Positions 26,103-34,591 of a DNA stretch of 42,480 nt are shown piece by piece. Source of the stretch: Prevotella sp. (GTDB lineage Bacteria > Bacteroidota > Bacteroidia > Bacteroidales > Bacteroidaceae); the NCBI GenBank assembly GCA_022783515.1, contig JALEWR010000023.1:1-42480 (forward strand). Reading direction: 5' to 3'. A program made the position numbers and the translations under genes. Each line of letters opens with the position of its first letter. The first letter of the stretch is position 1. Under the pieces are notes generated by a model. The model saw nothing but the letters and a program-made list of their open reading frames with translations. It searched no databases and was not told where the DNA came from.

Positions 26103-27104
26103 ATGAAAGAAACAAAACGAAACATCGCCATCGTTTGCGGAGGAGACTCTTCAGAATACGGAGTATCAAGACGTTCTGCATACGGACTATATTCATTTTT
26201 CAATCACGATAAATACAATGTCTATATCGTAGACATAAAAGGTTTGGAATGGAATGTGGAATTGAACGACGGCATTGTTGTACCTGTCAATAAGAAAGAT
26301 TTCTCTTTCACTACACCCCAAGAAACGGTCTTTTTCGATTATGCCTATATCACTATCCACGGCACTCCCGGCGAAAACGGCATCTTACAGGGTTATTTTG
26401 AATTGGTCCACATCCCTTATTCTACCAGCAATCTCTTGGTAGAGGCTCTCACCTTTAACAAATATGTGCTGAACAATTATCTCCGTGGGTTTGGTGTTAA
26501 CGTAGCCAATAGCATGCTCGTGAAGCGTACCGACATTAACAAAATCAATGAAAAGGAAGTGGAAAGCAAAGTGGGCATGCCTTGTTTTGTAAAACCTGCA
26601 GCCGACGGCTCAAGTTTTGGCGTATCAAAGGTTAAAAACGTGGACCAGTTGGCACCGGCATTGCGTCTCGCTATGATGCAAGACAGCGACGTTATGATCG
26701 AATCGATGTTGCAAGGCACTGAAATTTCCATCGGTTGCTATAAGACAAAAGACAAGAGTGTGGTGTTCCCTGCAACAGAAGTGGTGAGCCATAACGAGTT
26801 TTTCGACTACGATGCGAAGTATAACGGACAAGTGGAAGAAATTACACCTGCACGTTTATCGCCCGAAACTGCACAAAAAGTGGCAGCAGAAACCAGCCGC
26901 ATCTACGACATCTTAGATTGCAACGGCATCATCCGCATCGATTATATCATCTCTAAAAATGCAGAGGGAGAAGAACAAATCAACCTCATCGAGGTAAACA
27001 CCACACCTGGAATGACTCCCACCAGCTTTATTCCCCAGCAGGTAAAGGCTGCCGGTTTAGAGATGAAAGATGTACTTGCCGACATCATTGAGAATCAGTT
27101 TTGA
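26103..27104 (+). CDS. ddl: D-alanine--D-alanine ligase
   Basis: A 333-residue ATP-grasp ligase that joins two D-Ala for the peptidoglycan stem peptide (cytoplasm). Visible signatures are the N-terminal VCGGDSSEYGVS loop, HGTPGENGILQGYFE (conserved substrate-binding segment, about 95-110), the ATP-grasp segment PCFVKPAADGSSFGVSKV (about 160-178), EGTEISIGC, and LIEVNTTPGMTPTSFIPQQ near the C-terminus (metal and second D-Ala site). It starts 155 bp after rluD. No terminator is seen between, so it is probably in the same operon, with an internal promoter not excluded. Confidence 0.96.
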   Translation: MKETKRNIAIVCGGDSSEYGVSRRSAYGLYSFFNHDKYNVYIVDIKGLEWNVELNDGIVVPVNKKDFSFTTPQETVFFDYAYITIHGTPGENGILQGYFELVHIPYSTSNLLVEALTFNKYVLNNYLRGFGVNVANSMLVKRTDINKINEKEVESKVGMPCFVKPAADGSSFGVSKVKNVDQLAPALRLAMMQDSDVMIESMLQGTEISIGCYKTKDKSVVFPATEVVSHNEFFDYDAKYNGQVEEITPARLSPETAQKVAAETSRIYDILDCNGIIRIDYIISKNAEGEEQINLIEVNTTPGMTPTSFIPQQVKAAGLEMKDVLADIIENQF

Positions 27105-27181
27105 TGGCAGTCGGGAAGCTAAGCAAACAATAAATACCAATCCCAGCGGCCGGATGGCCGATTCAGGCAACAATAACTACT

Positions 27182-28333
27182 ATGGTACAGATTCCTGCAG
27201 AATTCGATTCTATACGCCCTTACACGGCAGAAGAACTCCCTCAAGTGTTCGACCGGCTGCTGGCCAATGAACAGTTCAAGGTGGTAATGGCCCACATCTT
27301 CCCACAAATGAAAGAAAAAGAGTTGGCACAAACATTGAAAAGCTGCACCACCAACCTCGAAGTACAGAAGAAATTGGCATATCCCTTCCTTAAGAATCTT
27401 GTAAAACAAGCATCCAAGGGATGTACCATCGACATGCAAGCCATCGACAAAAACAAACGTCATACCTTCATCAGCAACCATAGGGACATTGTTTTAGACT
27501 CGGCTTTCCTCTCTATGCTTCTCTTCGATGAGCAGTGCGACACCACTTGTGAGATTGCCATTGGCGACAATCTCCTTTCCCTGCCTTGGGTGAAACATCT
27601 CGTAAGAGTGTGTAAAGCTTTTATCGTAGAACGCAATTTGCCCATCCGCCAGACACTCATCGCCAGCAAACGACTCTCCGAATACATCCACTTTGTGATG
27701 CAGCATAAAGACGACAACATCTGGATTGCACAACGAGAAGGACGTGCCAAAGACTCAAACGACCGCACACAAGAGGCTTTGCTCAAAATGCTTACCATCG
27801 GTGGAGAAGGCGATGTGATTGACCGACTCAAGGCTTTACGCATCGTGCCACTGTCTATCTCGTACGAATTTGATCCTTGCGACTATCTCAAAGCACAGGA
27901 AATGCAGCAGAAACGCGATATTGCCGACTTCAAAAAGAGTGCCGAAGACGATGTTTTGAGTATGCAAACAGGCATCATGGGATACAAGGGATATATCCAC
28001 TATCATTGTGCCGCGTGCATCAACGACTTCCTCGACACATTGAATAGAAACATGCCCAAAGCCGAATTGTTTGCTGCCGTGGCACAACATATCGACCAAA
28101 AGATATACCGCAACTATCGCATGTATCCCAACAATTACATAGCTGCCGACCTTTTGGCCGGCTCAACAACCATGAACGACCACTACACAGAGCAAGACCA
28201 AGCTATCTTTGAAAAATATCTGGCGGGACAACTCGATAAAATCAGAGTGGCAAACAGAGATGAAAGCTTTCTCTGCGACAGAATTTTAGAGATGTATGCC
28301 AACCCATTGAAAAACTTTTTATCAGTGAGATGA
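27182..28333 (+). CDS. PlsC-like 1-acyl-glycerol-3-phosphate acyltransferase-family protein
   Basis: A 383-residue protein. The acyltransferase core contains FISNHRDIVLDSAFL (N99, H100, D106) and, about 85 residues later, QREGRAKDSNDRTQ (substrate-phosphate motif, EG..R). This matches the LPLAT/PlsC fold, which acylates lysophosphatidate or related lipids at the inner membrane. The catalytic block is NHRDIVLD; the canonical form is NH(x)4D, so spacing to the last Asp is one residue longer, a variant I believe is shared by related Bacteroidota proteins. There is no clear transmembrane helix. It overlaps the next gene by 4 bp (ATGA), so translational coupling is likely. The exact substrate is unknown. 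Confidence 0.8.
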   Translation: MVQIPAEFDSIRPYTAEELPQVFDRLLANEQFKVVMAHIFPQMKEKELAQTLKSCTTNLEVQKKLAYPFLKNLVKQASKGCTIDMQAIDKNKRHTFISNHRDIVLDSAFLSMLLFDEQCDTTCEIAIGDNLLSLPWVKHLVRVCKAFIVERNLPIRQTLIASKRLSEYIHFVMQHKDDNIWIAQREGRAKDSNDRTQEALLKMLTIGGEGDVIDRLKALRIVPLSISYEFDPCDYLKAQEMQQKRDIADFKKSAEDDVLSMQTGIMGYKGYIHYHCAACINDFLDTLNRNMPKAELFAAVAQHIDQKIYRNYRMYPNNYIAADLLAGSTTMNDHYTEQDQAIFEKYLAGQLDKIRVANRDESFLCDRILEMYANPLKNFLSVR

Positions 28334-28986
28334 AACGTTGGTTGCTGATATGGAGCCTGCTCATTGCTGTGCTGGCGGCATGCGAACACGGCAATTATGA
28401 AGACGGAGACAGCCAATATTCGTGGCTTCGAGCCGACTTCGTGGTGGTGCGTTCCAATGCAGACAAAGCTCTATATCAAGCCGTAAACGATGAGGGAGAT
28501 ACTATTCATTTCGCCTCTCCTCTATCCACTTCTTGGGCATTGACACCCGACACCACTTACCGAGCCTTGCTCTATTATCAAAAGAAAGACCAACGGGTGG
28601 AGGTCATCAACGTCAAACATATTCCCGTTGTTCATTTTGCTTTGGTCGACACCATCGGTTCTGACCCGCTCACCTTTCAAAGTGCGTGGATGAGCAATAA
28701 CCAACGTTACCTCAACATCGCTTTTATGGTCAAGACAGGAAAGGTGAACGGAGAAGTTATCCCCCAACGAATGGGGGTGGTATGCGATTCGATAACAGAA
28801 TCGGAGGATGGCGAAAACACACTATTCTTGCGTCTTACACATGCCCAAAACCAAGCTCCGCAATACTATTCATCACAAGGCTACATCAGCATCCCCGCTT
28901 ATCCACTGCCCAAAGGCACCCATATCGTATTGCGAGTGAACGATTATCGTGGAATGATAGAAAAAAAGTTCCGCGTCAATCCTTAA
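28330..28986 (+). CDS. NigD-like lipoprotein
   Basis: A 218-residue lipoprotein: SPII signal with lipobox LAAC (about residues 15-18), then EHGNYEDGDSQYSWLRADFV, followed by an N-terminal OB-like beta domain (~25-95) and a second beta domain to the C-terminus. This two-domain arrangement resembles the NigD-like family of Bacteroidota. The biochemical function is unknown. It starts inside the stop of the acyltransferase gene (ATGA overlap) and is the last gene of the PASTA-rluD-ddl run, closed by a bidirectional hairpin terminator. Confidence 0.8.
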   Translation: MKRWLLIWSLLIAVLAACEHGNYEDGDSQYSWLRADFVVVRSNADKALYQAVNDEGDTIHFASPLSTSWALTPDTTYRALLYYQKKDQRVEVINVKHIPVVHFALVDTIGSDPLTFQSAWMSNNQRYLNIAFMVKTGKVNGEVIPQRMGVVCDSITESEDGENTLFLRLTHAQNQAPQYYSSQGYISIPAYPLPKGTHIVLRVNDYRGMIEKKFRVNP

Positions 28987-29128
28987 TACCTTGCATCCTC
29001 TTTCTTCTTTTTTTCTCTTGCATTCTTCGCTCAACAAGCGAAAGTACAAGTGATGATTTGCCGCAAAACAGCCTGTTGTGTACAATGATATTGGGCTGAC
29101 AGAAAACCTAAGTTCGAGATAAGGTTAA

Positions 29129-29185
29129 TAAAAGGGAATGAACTCACGACATGCCATCGGCATATCCTTGGTTCACTCCCTTTTA
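29129..29185. terminator. Bidirectional terminator between NigD-like and aminopeptidase genes
   Basis: 15-bp arms (29129-29143 and 29171-29185, one mismatch) start TAAAAGGG and end CCCTTTTA. The loop contains a nested perfect hairpin ATGCC-ATC-GGCAT. It serves two convergent genes. Confidence 0.75.
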
Positions 29186-29222
29186 TACTTATCCATCAAC
29201 ATCGCCTATCGGATATTCAAGT

Positions 29223-31004
29223 TTATATCTCCTGCGTCTTCTCTTTTAACCATTCTGCCTCGTCTTCATTCAAATAAGGCGACAAAAGTTGGAAGACACG
29301 CTGATGATAACTATTCAGCCACTGACGCTCTTCCGCACTTAGCAAGTCGATTAAGATTGGCGTGGTATCGATGGGGCATAGTGTCAGCGTTTCAAACTGC
29401 AGAAAATCGCCAAACTCGGTGCTGCGATAAGGCACAACCAACAATAAGTTTTCTATTCTCACCCCAAACTTACCAGCCAGATATAAACCGGGTTCGTCGG
29501 TGACAGTCATGCCTGCCAACAAGGGAGCAGGACGATATTCCATGCGTATCTGTTGTGGTCCTTCATGCACATTGAGGTAACTTCCCACTCCATGCCCGGT
29601 GCCATGAAAGAAGTTAAAACCTTCTTTCCATAAGGCTTGGCGTGCCAACACATCCAATTGCGTGCCACTAACGCCCGTCGGAAACTTACACATCTGCACA
29701 TCGATATGCCCCTTCAACACCAAGGTATAAGCCATTTTTTCTTCTTCAGTCAATGCTCCCAAGGCGATAGTGCGGGTGATATCTGTCGTTCCGTCTTGAT
29801 ACTGAGCACCACTATCCAACAATAACAATCCCTTTGACGATAAAGGTGCATCTGTAAGCGGCGTGGCAGAATAATGCACAATGGCACCATGAGCCTCGTA
29901 TCCGGCAATGGTATCAAACGAAAGACCCTTAAAAAGCGGTTGTTCAGAACGCAGTCTCAGCAGCTCGTTGCTCACCGTTATCTCTGTCTGTCCTCCTTTT
30001 TCTACAGCCGGAATGAGCCATTTCAAGAACTTCACCATCGCAATTCCATCTTTCAGCATCGCCCTTCTGAATCCCTCCATCTCAGCTTCGTTCTTCACAG
30101 CTTTCATCATCGGTATGGGCGAGGGAGCAGCAACTCTTTCTATTTCTCCCACTCCCTTCCACACGGCTTCATTGGTTTGGTCGGGATCGAGCAAGATATT
30201 ATAACCTGAATAGTGTTTCAACTCTTTCAGTAAATTGGCATATCCACTCACCTCAACACCCTCATCCTCCAGATAGGTCTTCACGCTGGTCGGGAGTTTT
30301 TTATCATCGATATAAAGAATCGTACGCGTGGGAGAAATTAAAAGATAAGCGACAAAGACGGGATTGCAATGCACATCCGCACCACGAAGATTGAGAACCC
30401 ACGCTATATCATCCAATGTCGACACAATCATACCATCGGCATGTTGTCTAATCAACGCCCGACGCACTCGCCCGAGTTTATCTTTGCTCCGCTCGCCGGC
30501 CAACTCCAAAGGCTGAATTTCTACCGGTGTCTGCGGCAGAATCGGGCGATCACTCCACAACTGCTGCAAGGGGTCAAAATTGGTTCGCACCGTTATGCCA
30601 CCCACTCTACGCAATTCTGCCACCAATCCTGCGACAAAGGTATGCGAACAAACCCAACCGTCGACGCCCACCTCAGTCCAATCGCTGTCTTTCAGTTCAT
30701 CACCCAGCCATTCACTCAGCGTTGGTGTACCTTTCACCCCCATCTTCATTAGCTCGAACCCGGTGTCTTTCAACTGCTCTTCGGCAGCAATAAAATAACG
30801 AGAGTCGGTCCATAAAGCTGCTTTTTCAAGTGTTACGACCGCCGTACCTGCCGATCCGTCGAAGCCGGAAATCCACTCACGGCCCTTCCAATGATCGGGA
30901 ACATACTCGCCTTGATGCGGATCGGTACTTGGGAATATGAATGCTGCCAAATGCTCTCGGCTCATTATTTCACGCAATGCGGCTAATCTTTCGTTGATAT
31001 TCAT
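29223..31004 (-). CDS. Xaa-Pro aminopeptidase (M24B family)
   Basis: The start at 31004 (MNINERLAALR) gives 593 residues; 26 extra in-frame codons upstream have no family-like sequence. Two N-terminal creatinase-like domains (about 1-300, with FIFPSTDPHQGEYVP and DSRYF) precede the pita-bread catalytic domain. The metal ligands are visible: two Asp in LLLDSGAQYQDGTTDITR, His in HGTGHGVGSYLNVHEG, Glu in DEPGLYL, and Glu in VRIENLLLV. A C-terminal M24-C extension of ~60 residues is present. It removes N-terminal residues before proline in the cytoplasm; there is no signal peptide. It is convergent with the NigD-like gene. Confidence 0.93.
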   Translation of the reverse strand: MNINERLAALREIMSREHLAAFIFPSTDPHQGEYVPDHWKGREWISGFDGSAGTAVVTLEKAALWTDSRYFIAAEEQLKDTGFELMKMGVKGTPTLSEWLGDELKDSDWTEVGVDGWVCSHTFVAGLVAELRRVGGITVRTNFDPLQQLWSDRPILPQTPVEIQPLELAGERSKDKLGRVRRALIRQHADGMIVSTLDDIAWVLNLRGADVHCNPVFVAYLLISPTRTILYIDDKKLPTSVKTYLEDEGVEVSGYANLLKELKHYSGYNILLDPDQTNEAVWKGVGEIERVAAPSPIPMMKAVKNEAEMEGFRRAMLKDGIAMVKFLKWLIPAVEKGGQTEITVSNELLRLRSEQPLFKGLSFDTIAGYEAHGAIVHYSATPLTDAPLSSKGLLLLDSGAQYQDGTTDITRTIALGALTEEEKMAYTLVLKGHIDVQMCKFPTGVSGTQLDVLARQALWKEGFNFFHGTGHGVGSYLNVHEGPQQIRMEYRPAPLLAGMTVTDEPGLYLAGKFGVRIENLLLVVPYRSTEFGDFLQFETLTLCPIDTTPILIDLLSAEERQWLNSYHQRVFQLLSPYLNEDEAEWLKEKTQEI

Positions 31005-31227
31005 GTCGTTCGTATTATAATTTACAAGATTCTTATTCCTTGAATTGTCCGTATCATGCGGAAATCCCTCATCTTCGGACATTCATTCGCTAAATTAGTC
31101 ATTAAAATTGAAATGACAAAACCTGTATTTTCCTATCTCGTCAATAGAGGAAAAACAGCCAATAATACACCAAAATACTAAATAAAAGTTAATTATTTGC
31201 TCTTTCTTGCAATTTAATAAACATTTA

Positions 31228-31259
31228 TTTGGTTTATATTATAAACTAATTTATGTTTG
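31228..31259 (+). promoter_or_regulatory. Promoter of the membrane-protein/winged-helix pair
   Basis: TTTG (31228-31231), 20 bp, TATGTTTG (31252-31259). The inferred start near 31266 gives a 52-nt leader to the ATG at 31318. It lies inside the most upstream reading frame, so the downstream ATG is used. The rest of 31005-31227 shows no feature. Confidence 0.75.
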
Positions 31260-31317
31260 CAATGTAATAGATATATCTATCCTTTCAAATTGTATTAACT
31301 TTCAAAAAACAACGTGT

Positions 31318-31944
31318 ATGGAAACAATTGAAAACTTGACTCCCGAACAGAGTTTGGAAATCATCAAGAGAAGTATGGAACAGAGCAGGAAGGATGCAAT
31401 GCAGCACGCAGGTACGCCCATGATTATCTGGGGTTGCTTGGTATGCTTCACGGCATTGATCATCAGCTATCTTTGGAATCATGCAGGCGGTTCTATCTGG
31501 AATTTGCTTTGGTTTGTAATGGCATTTGTCGGCTATTTGATCGAAAAAACGATGAGGAACAGGCATAAACCTACCCCAACAGGCTTCATTCCTCAGACGC
31601 TGGGATATATCTGGTGTGCGTTTGCTATCTTCGCACTTGCTCAACCTTTCCTTTCCGCATTCTTCTATATTGTCATCTGCAAGTATTATACCCCTTCAAC
31701 AGTTACCCTCACAATGTACCCGATAACATTCCTGATTGTCTTGATGTTGGGACTTTGTGCCACTATTTCGGGCTTCATCCTCAAGAGCAAGATTATTATA
31801 TGGAGCAGTGTTACAGGTAGTTCCTTGGGGGCGATTCTCAGTATCATCTGTACCGGAGGCTATCAATTGCTGACTGTGGCAATAACTGCCGTCATCTGCC
31901 TGATATTCCCCGGTGTTATAATCAATATGCGAAACAAAGAGTAA
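31318..31944 (+). CDS. Multi-pass membrane protein of unknown function
   Basis: The start at 31318 (METIENLTPEQ) gives 208 residues. An N-terminal amphipathic/charged stretch of ~30 residues (EQSLEIIKRSMEQSRKDAM) is followed by five to six hydrophobic helices (about 34-55, 60-78, 98-120, 132-158, 165-182 and 183-203). A short basic loop (KTMRNRHKPTP) separates helices 2 and 3. No enzymatic motif is visible. It lies 12 bp upstream of a winged-helix regulator gene, and such membrane protein plus regulator pairs are often autoregulated. The regulator may respond to or control this protein (inference). Confidence 0.7.
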   Translation: METIENLTPEQSLEIIKRSMEQSRKDAMQHAGTPMIIWGCLVCFTALIISYLWNHAGGSIWNLLWFVMAFVGYLIEKTMRNRHKPTPTGFIPQTLGYIWCAFAIFALAQPFLSAFFYIVICKYYTPSTVTLTMYPITFLIVLMLGLCATISGFILKSKIIIWSSVTGSSLGAILSIICTGGYQLLTVAITAVICLIFPGVIINMRNKE

Positions 31945-31949
31945 GGAGG
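31943..31949 (+). promoter_or_regulatory. Strong Shine-Dalgarno sequence AAGGAGG
   Basis: AAGGAGG lies 7 bp before the ATG at 31957 and overlaps the stop of the upstream gene. Full anti-SD matches are unusual in Bacteroidota, whose other starts in this window have A-rich leaders. Confidence 0.75.
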
Positions 31950-31956
31950 GAGGCTT

Positions 31957-32247
31957 ATGTACAAACCGTTGGATCCTTTATTACACAGTGAGCTACGTCT
32001 TGCCGTCATTTCCATGCTCATCAATGTCGAAGAGGTAGACTTTGTTTACCTCAAGGAACGCACCGGGGCGACGGCAGGCAACCTGAGCATTCAGATAGAC
32101 AAGCTCAACACCGCCGGATATATCACCATCGAGAAAGGATATAACGGCAAACGACCACGGACAACCTGCCGGATAACGACTGTCGGTCGGAAGGCTTTTG
32201 AGGCATATATTGATGCTTTGCAGAGCTACATTCATCCGCAAGGATAG
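31957..32247 (+). CDS. Winged-helix transcriptional regulator
   Basis: A 96-residue DNA-binding protein made of a single winged-helix domain: LDPLLHSELRLAVISMLINVEEVDFVYLKE, then the recognition region ERTGATAGNLSIQIDKLNTAGYITIEKGYNGKRPRTT with the wing (KGYNGKRPRTTCRITTVGR). It resembles the small HTH_34/MarR-like ArsR-size regulators paired with membrane proteins in Bacteroidota. The effector and target are unknown; the promoter upstream of its own operon is the natural first candidate. It is translated from a strong Shine-Dalgarno sequence and followed by a hairpin. Confidence 0.85.
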   Translation: MYKPLDPLLHSELRLAVISMLINVEEVDFVYLKERTGATAGNLSIQIDKLNTAGYITIEKGYNGKRPRTTCRITTVGRKAFEAYIDALQSYIHPQG

Positions 32248-32315
32248 GTTATGCGGGGGCATCGGAATCAAAAGTGGGGCAGTTGGTGAAACTGAATGAA
32301 AACGAATCATCCCAA

Positions 32316-32345
32316 GCAAATGCCACGTTCAGACGTGGCATTTGC
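32316..32345 (+). terminator. Hairpin after the winged-helix gene
   Basis: A perfect 13-bp stem (GCAAATGCCACGT at 32316-32328 with 32333-32345, loop TCAG), 68 bp after the stop. There is no long T-run, but T/A-rich sequence follows. Confidence 0.6.
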
Positions 32346-32430
32346 CAACTCTATATGTCAGACCTGTGATTTTCACAAAGTATTAACAATTTAAAGACAG
32401 AATATCGCACACATATAGCACTATTTTTAC

Positions 32431-32438
32431 TACCTTTG
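32431..32438 (+). promoter_or_regulatory. -7 element of the mdh gene
   Basis: TACCTTTG matches TAnnTTTG, giving a start near 32443 and a leader of about 105 nt that contains a small hairpin (CGACC/GGTCG around 32490-32505). No consensus -33 box. Confidence 0.5.
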
Positions 32439-32548
32439 CAATAAGTAGGTAGGTATGATGACAACCCGATATTCATCTCATCAAAAAGCCCGACCCTACC
32501 GGTCGAAGACAAGAAGAATTATTGTTTTATTACATAAATAGTACACTT

Positions 32549-33541
32549 ATGAAATTTTTAACCAACGAGAAACTTACGATTGTAGGTGCTGCCGGTATGA
32601 TTGGCAGCAACATGGTTCAGACAGCGTTAATGATGGGTCTGACAAGTGAAATCTGTCTTTACGACGTTTTCTCACCCGAAGGTGTGGCAGAAGAAATGCG
32701 TCAATGTGGATTTGGCGATGTTAACATCACAGCTACCACTGACGTGAAAGAGGCATTCACCAACGCCAAATACATCATCTCTTCCGGTGGTGCTCCCCGT
32801 AAAGAAGGTATGACACGCGAAGACTTGCTCAAAGGCAACTGCGAGATTGCCGAAGGTCTTGGCAAGAACATCAAAGAGTTCTGTCCCGACGTTAAGCATG
32901 TGGTTATCATCTTTAACCCTGCCGACCTCACAGGCCTTGTTACATTGCTCTATTCCGGCTTGAAACCGGGTCAGGTTACTACACTTGCAGGTCTCGATTC
33001 AACTCGTTTGCAAAGTGCTTTGGCCAAGAAGTTCAACGTTAAGCAAACAGCTGTTACAGGCTGTACCACATATGGTGGTCACGGAGAACAAATGGCAGTG
33101 TTCGGCTCACAAGTAAAAATCGATGGAAAGCCATTGAACGACATCATCGGTACACCCGAATTCTCTGAAGAAGAGTGGACTCAAATGAAGAAAGATGTAT
33201 GCCAAGGCGGTGCAGCTATCATCAAATTGCGTGGTCGCTCATCATTCCAAAGCCCTTCGTACCTCTCTGTTGAAATGATCCGTGCCGTGATGGGTGGCGA
33301 GAAATTCAACTGGCCTGCCGGTACTTATGTACAAACCGATAAGTACAACCACATCATGATGGCGATGGATACAACCCTCGACCAGAACGGTTGCACATTC
33401 AAGGTTCCCACTGGTACACCCGAAGAAATCGCAGCATTGGACGCAAGCTATGCTCACCTCTGCAAGATGCGTGACGAGTTGATTACTCTCAACATCGTTC
33501 CCGAATTGTCTGAATGGAGCAAAATCAATCCCAACCTCTAA
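32549..33541 (+). CDS. mdh: Malate dehydrogenase
   Basis: The start at 32549 (MKFLTNEKLTIVGAAG) gives 330 residues; an upstream in-frame ATG adds nine residues unlike the family. The nucleotide-binding loop GAAGMIG is at 13-19. SSGGAPRKEGMTREDLL is the mobile active-site loop with substrate-binding Arg, and the catalytic His is in TTYGGHGEQMAVF. It interconverts malate and oxaloacetate with NAD(H); in fermentative Bacteroidales it feeds the reductive branch to fumarate and succinate. Monocistronic, with its own -7 box and a canonical terminator. Confidence 0.93.
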   Translation: MKFLTNEKLTIVGAAGMIGSNMVQTALMMGLTSEICLYDVFSPEGVAEEMRQCGFGDVNITATTDVKEAFTNAKYIISSGGAPRKEGMTREDLLKGNCEIAEGLGKNIKEFCPDVKHVVIIFNPADLTGLVTLLYSGLKPGQVTTLAGLDSTRLQSALAKKFNVKQTAVTGCTTYGGHGEQMAVFGSQVKIDGKPLNDIIGTPEFSEEEWTQMKKDVCQGGAAIIKLRGRSSFQSPSYLSVEMIRAVMGGEKFNWPAGTYVQTDKYNHIMMAMDTTLDQNGCTFKVPTGTPEEIAALDASYAHLCKMRDELITLNIVPELSEWSKINPNL

Positions 33542-33641
33542 TCGCCGCCCTCTTCTATCTGCATGAAAAGACGCCTCTTTTCGCAAGGATAGAAAAGAAA
33601 AGCGATGCCAGGTGATGGTCTATACAGACAAAATAACATCC

Positions 33642-33680
33642 GAGGATATGCTCAACAACCACGAGCATATCCTCTTTTTT
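33642..33680 (+). terminator. Terminator of mdh
   Basis: A perfect 12-bp stem (GAGGATATGCTC at 33642-33653 with 33663-33674), followed by TTTTTT. Confidence 0.9.
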
Positions 33681-33696
33681 ATACCTTCATCAACCC

Positions 33697-33738
33697 TACT
33701 TTATCACTAATACCCCGTACTTCATCACTAATCACTCG
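33697..33738. repeat. Two tandem 21-bp units
   Basis: Units 33697-33717 and 33718-33738 share TACTT(T/C)ATCACTAAT and agree at 17 of 21 positions. A partial third unit (ACCTTCATCAACCC) precedes them. They lie just after the mdh terminator in a gene-free region. Confidence 0.65.
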
Positions 33739-33840
33739 CACAGAATACCTACATCCACTCACACTTCGCCACATATCGCCTTGCAATTAAGGCTGAATTG
33801 ATGCCTGAAAGGTATGCTTTTACTTAGCCAAAGACAAGAG

Positions 33841-33990
33841 ATTGGAGAAAGAAAACAAAGAAAGAAGAGAGAACATAAAGGAGAAGGAAGAGCAAAAGAC
33901 AAAAGAAAGGCTGAATAATTGTTGTCCAATTACTCAGCCGTTTTAACTTACTTAAGATGTTGTCGCAACATCATTAAGCTGATGTTTTGA
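33841..33990 (+). ncRNA. Candidate structured RNA region: purine tract plus hairpins
   Basis: About 70 nt of almost pure A/G (33841-33908) is followed by a 13-bp hairpin (33909-33921 with 33927-33939), then a 12-bp hairpin with one bulge (33951-33962 with 33966-33978). The right arm of that hairpin can instead pair onward (AACATCA 33967-33973 with TGATGTT 33980-33986), giving two mutually exclusive folds. No gene covers it. It could be a small RNA, a riboregulator or a minus-strand terminator. The remaining 33991-34561 has no feature I can support. Confidence 0.35.
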
Positions 33991-34561
33991 TAAATAAAAC
34001 CCTTAATATTCAACTTATTTACACCACGCATCACTGCGTATATCCATTTATATTACCCTGTTATTTCAAACTATCTCGCAGCATAAGCATTGACAAAGTG
34101 TATCTGCCAAAATGCCTACGGATAAAAGTAACACACAGTAATTTATCTGTTGATACCTACAAAATTGTGAAGTGCAATAAGTTTTCTTCCACTATGGACA
34201 GCATAAGACCTGCCCCATGTTTCATTATTGAGTTAATTTTGCTCGTGATAACATCATGGAAGTCTGCATATCTCACGAATAATTGCAGCCCAAAGATTAC
34301 ATTTAACAGTTACTTTCAGTGATGCAAAGTTAGGAAAAAATCACCAATCAACCTGCATATTATATCTCTTTTTTTACAAAGCCAAAGTTAATTAATATTT
34401 ATTTTTGTGTGTAAACACAAAAATACAAATACTATTAGAGGGCAATATCACTGCCTAACGGCTGATTTAAGGCATAGAATACACCTTAAAACCGCAGAAA
34501 GCCATCACATGAATAAATAAAGAAAAAGGGCGAAACAATGGGTTATCTTTCTTTTGTTTTA

Positions 34562-34569
34562 TAACTTTG
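34562..34569 (+). promoter_or_regulatory. -7 element of the 34592 gene
   Basis: TAACTTTG matches TAnnTTTG, with the ATG 22 bp downstream. There is no clear TTTG at the right distance. Confidence 0.55.
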
Positions 34570-34591
34570 CACTATAAAACAAAATAGAATA

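Noticed and set aside
27147-27160. CGGCC-GGAT-GGCCG hairpin before the acyltransferase gene
   Set aside because: A 5-bp stem with no T-run is too small to call a terminator inside a likely operon.
33987-34322. 111-codon open frame starting TTG in the 33.5-34.6 kb gap
   Set aside because: Composition (many Cys, scattered hydrophobics, no domain, non-ATG start, no RBS or -7 box) is unlike neighbouring genes. I treat it as chance in AT-rich DNA.
34075-34330. Minus-strand frame with protein-like runs but internal stops
   Set aside because: It could be a decayed gene, but I recognise no family and there are at least two stops in about 80 codons, so calling a pseudogene is not supportable.
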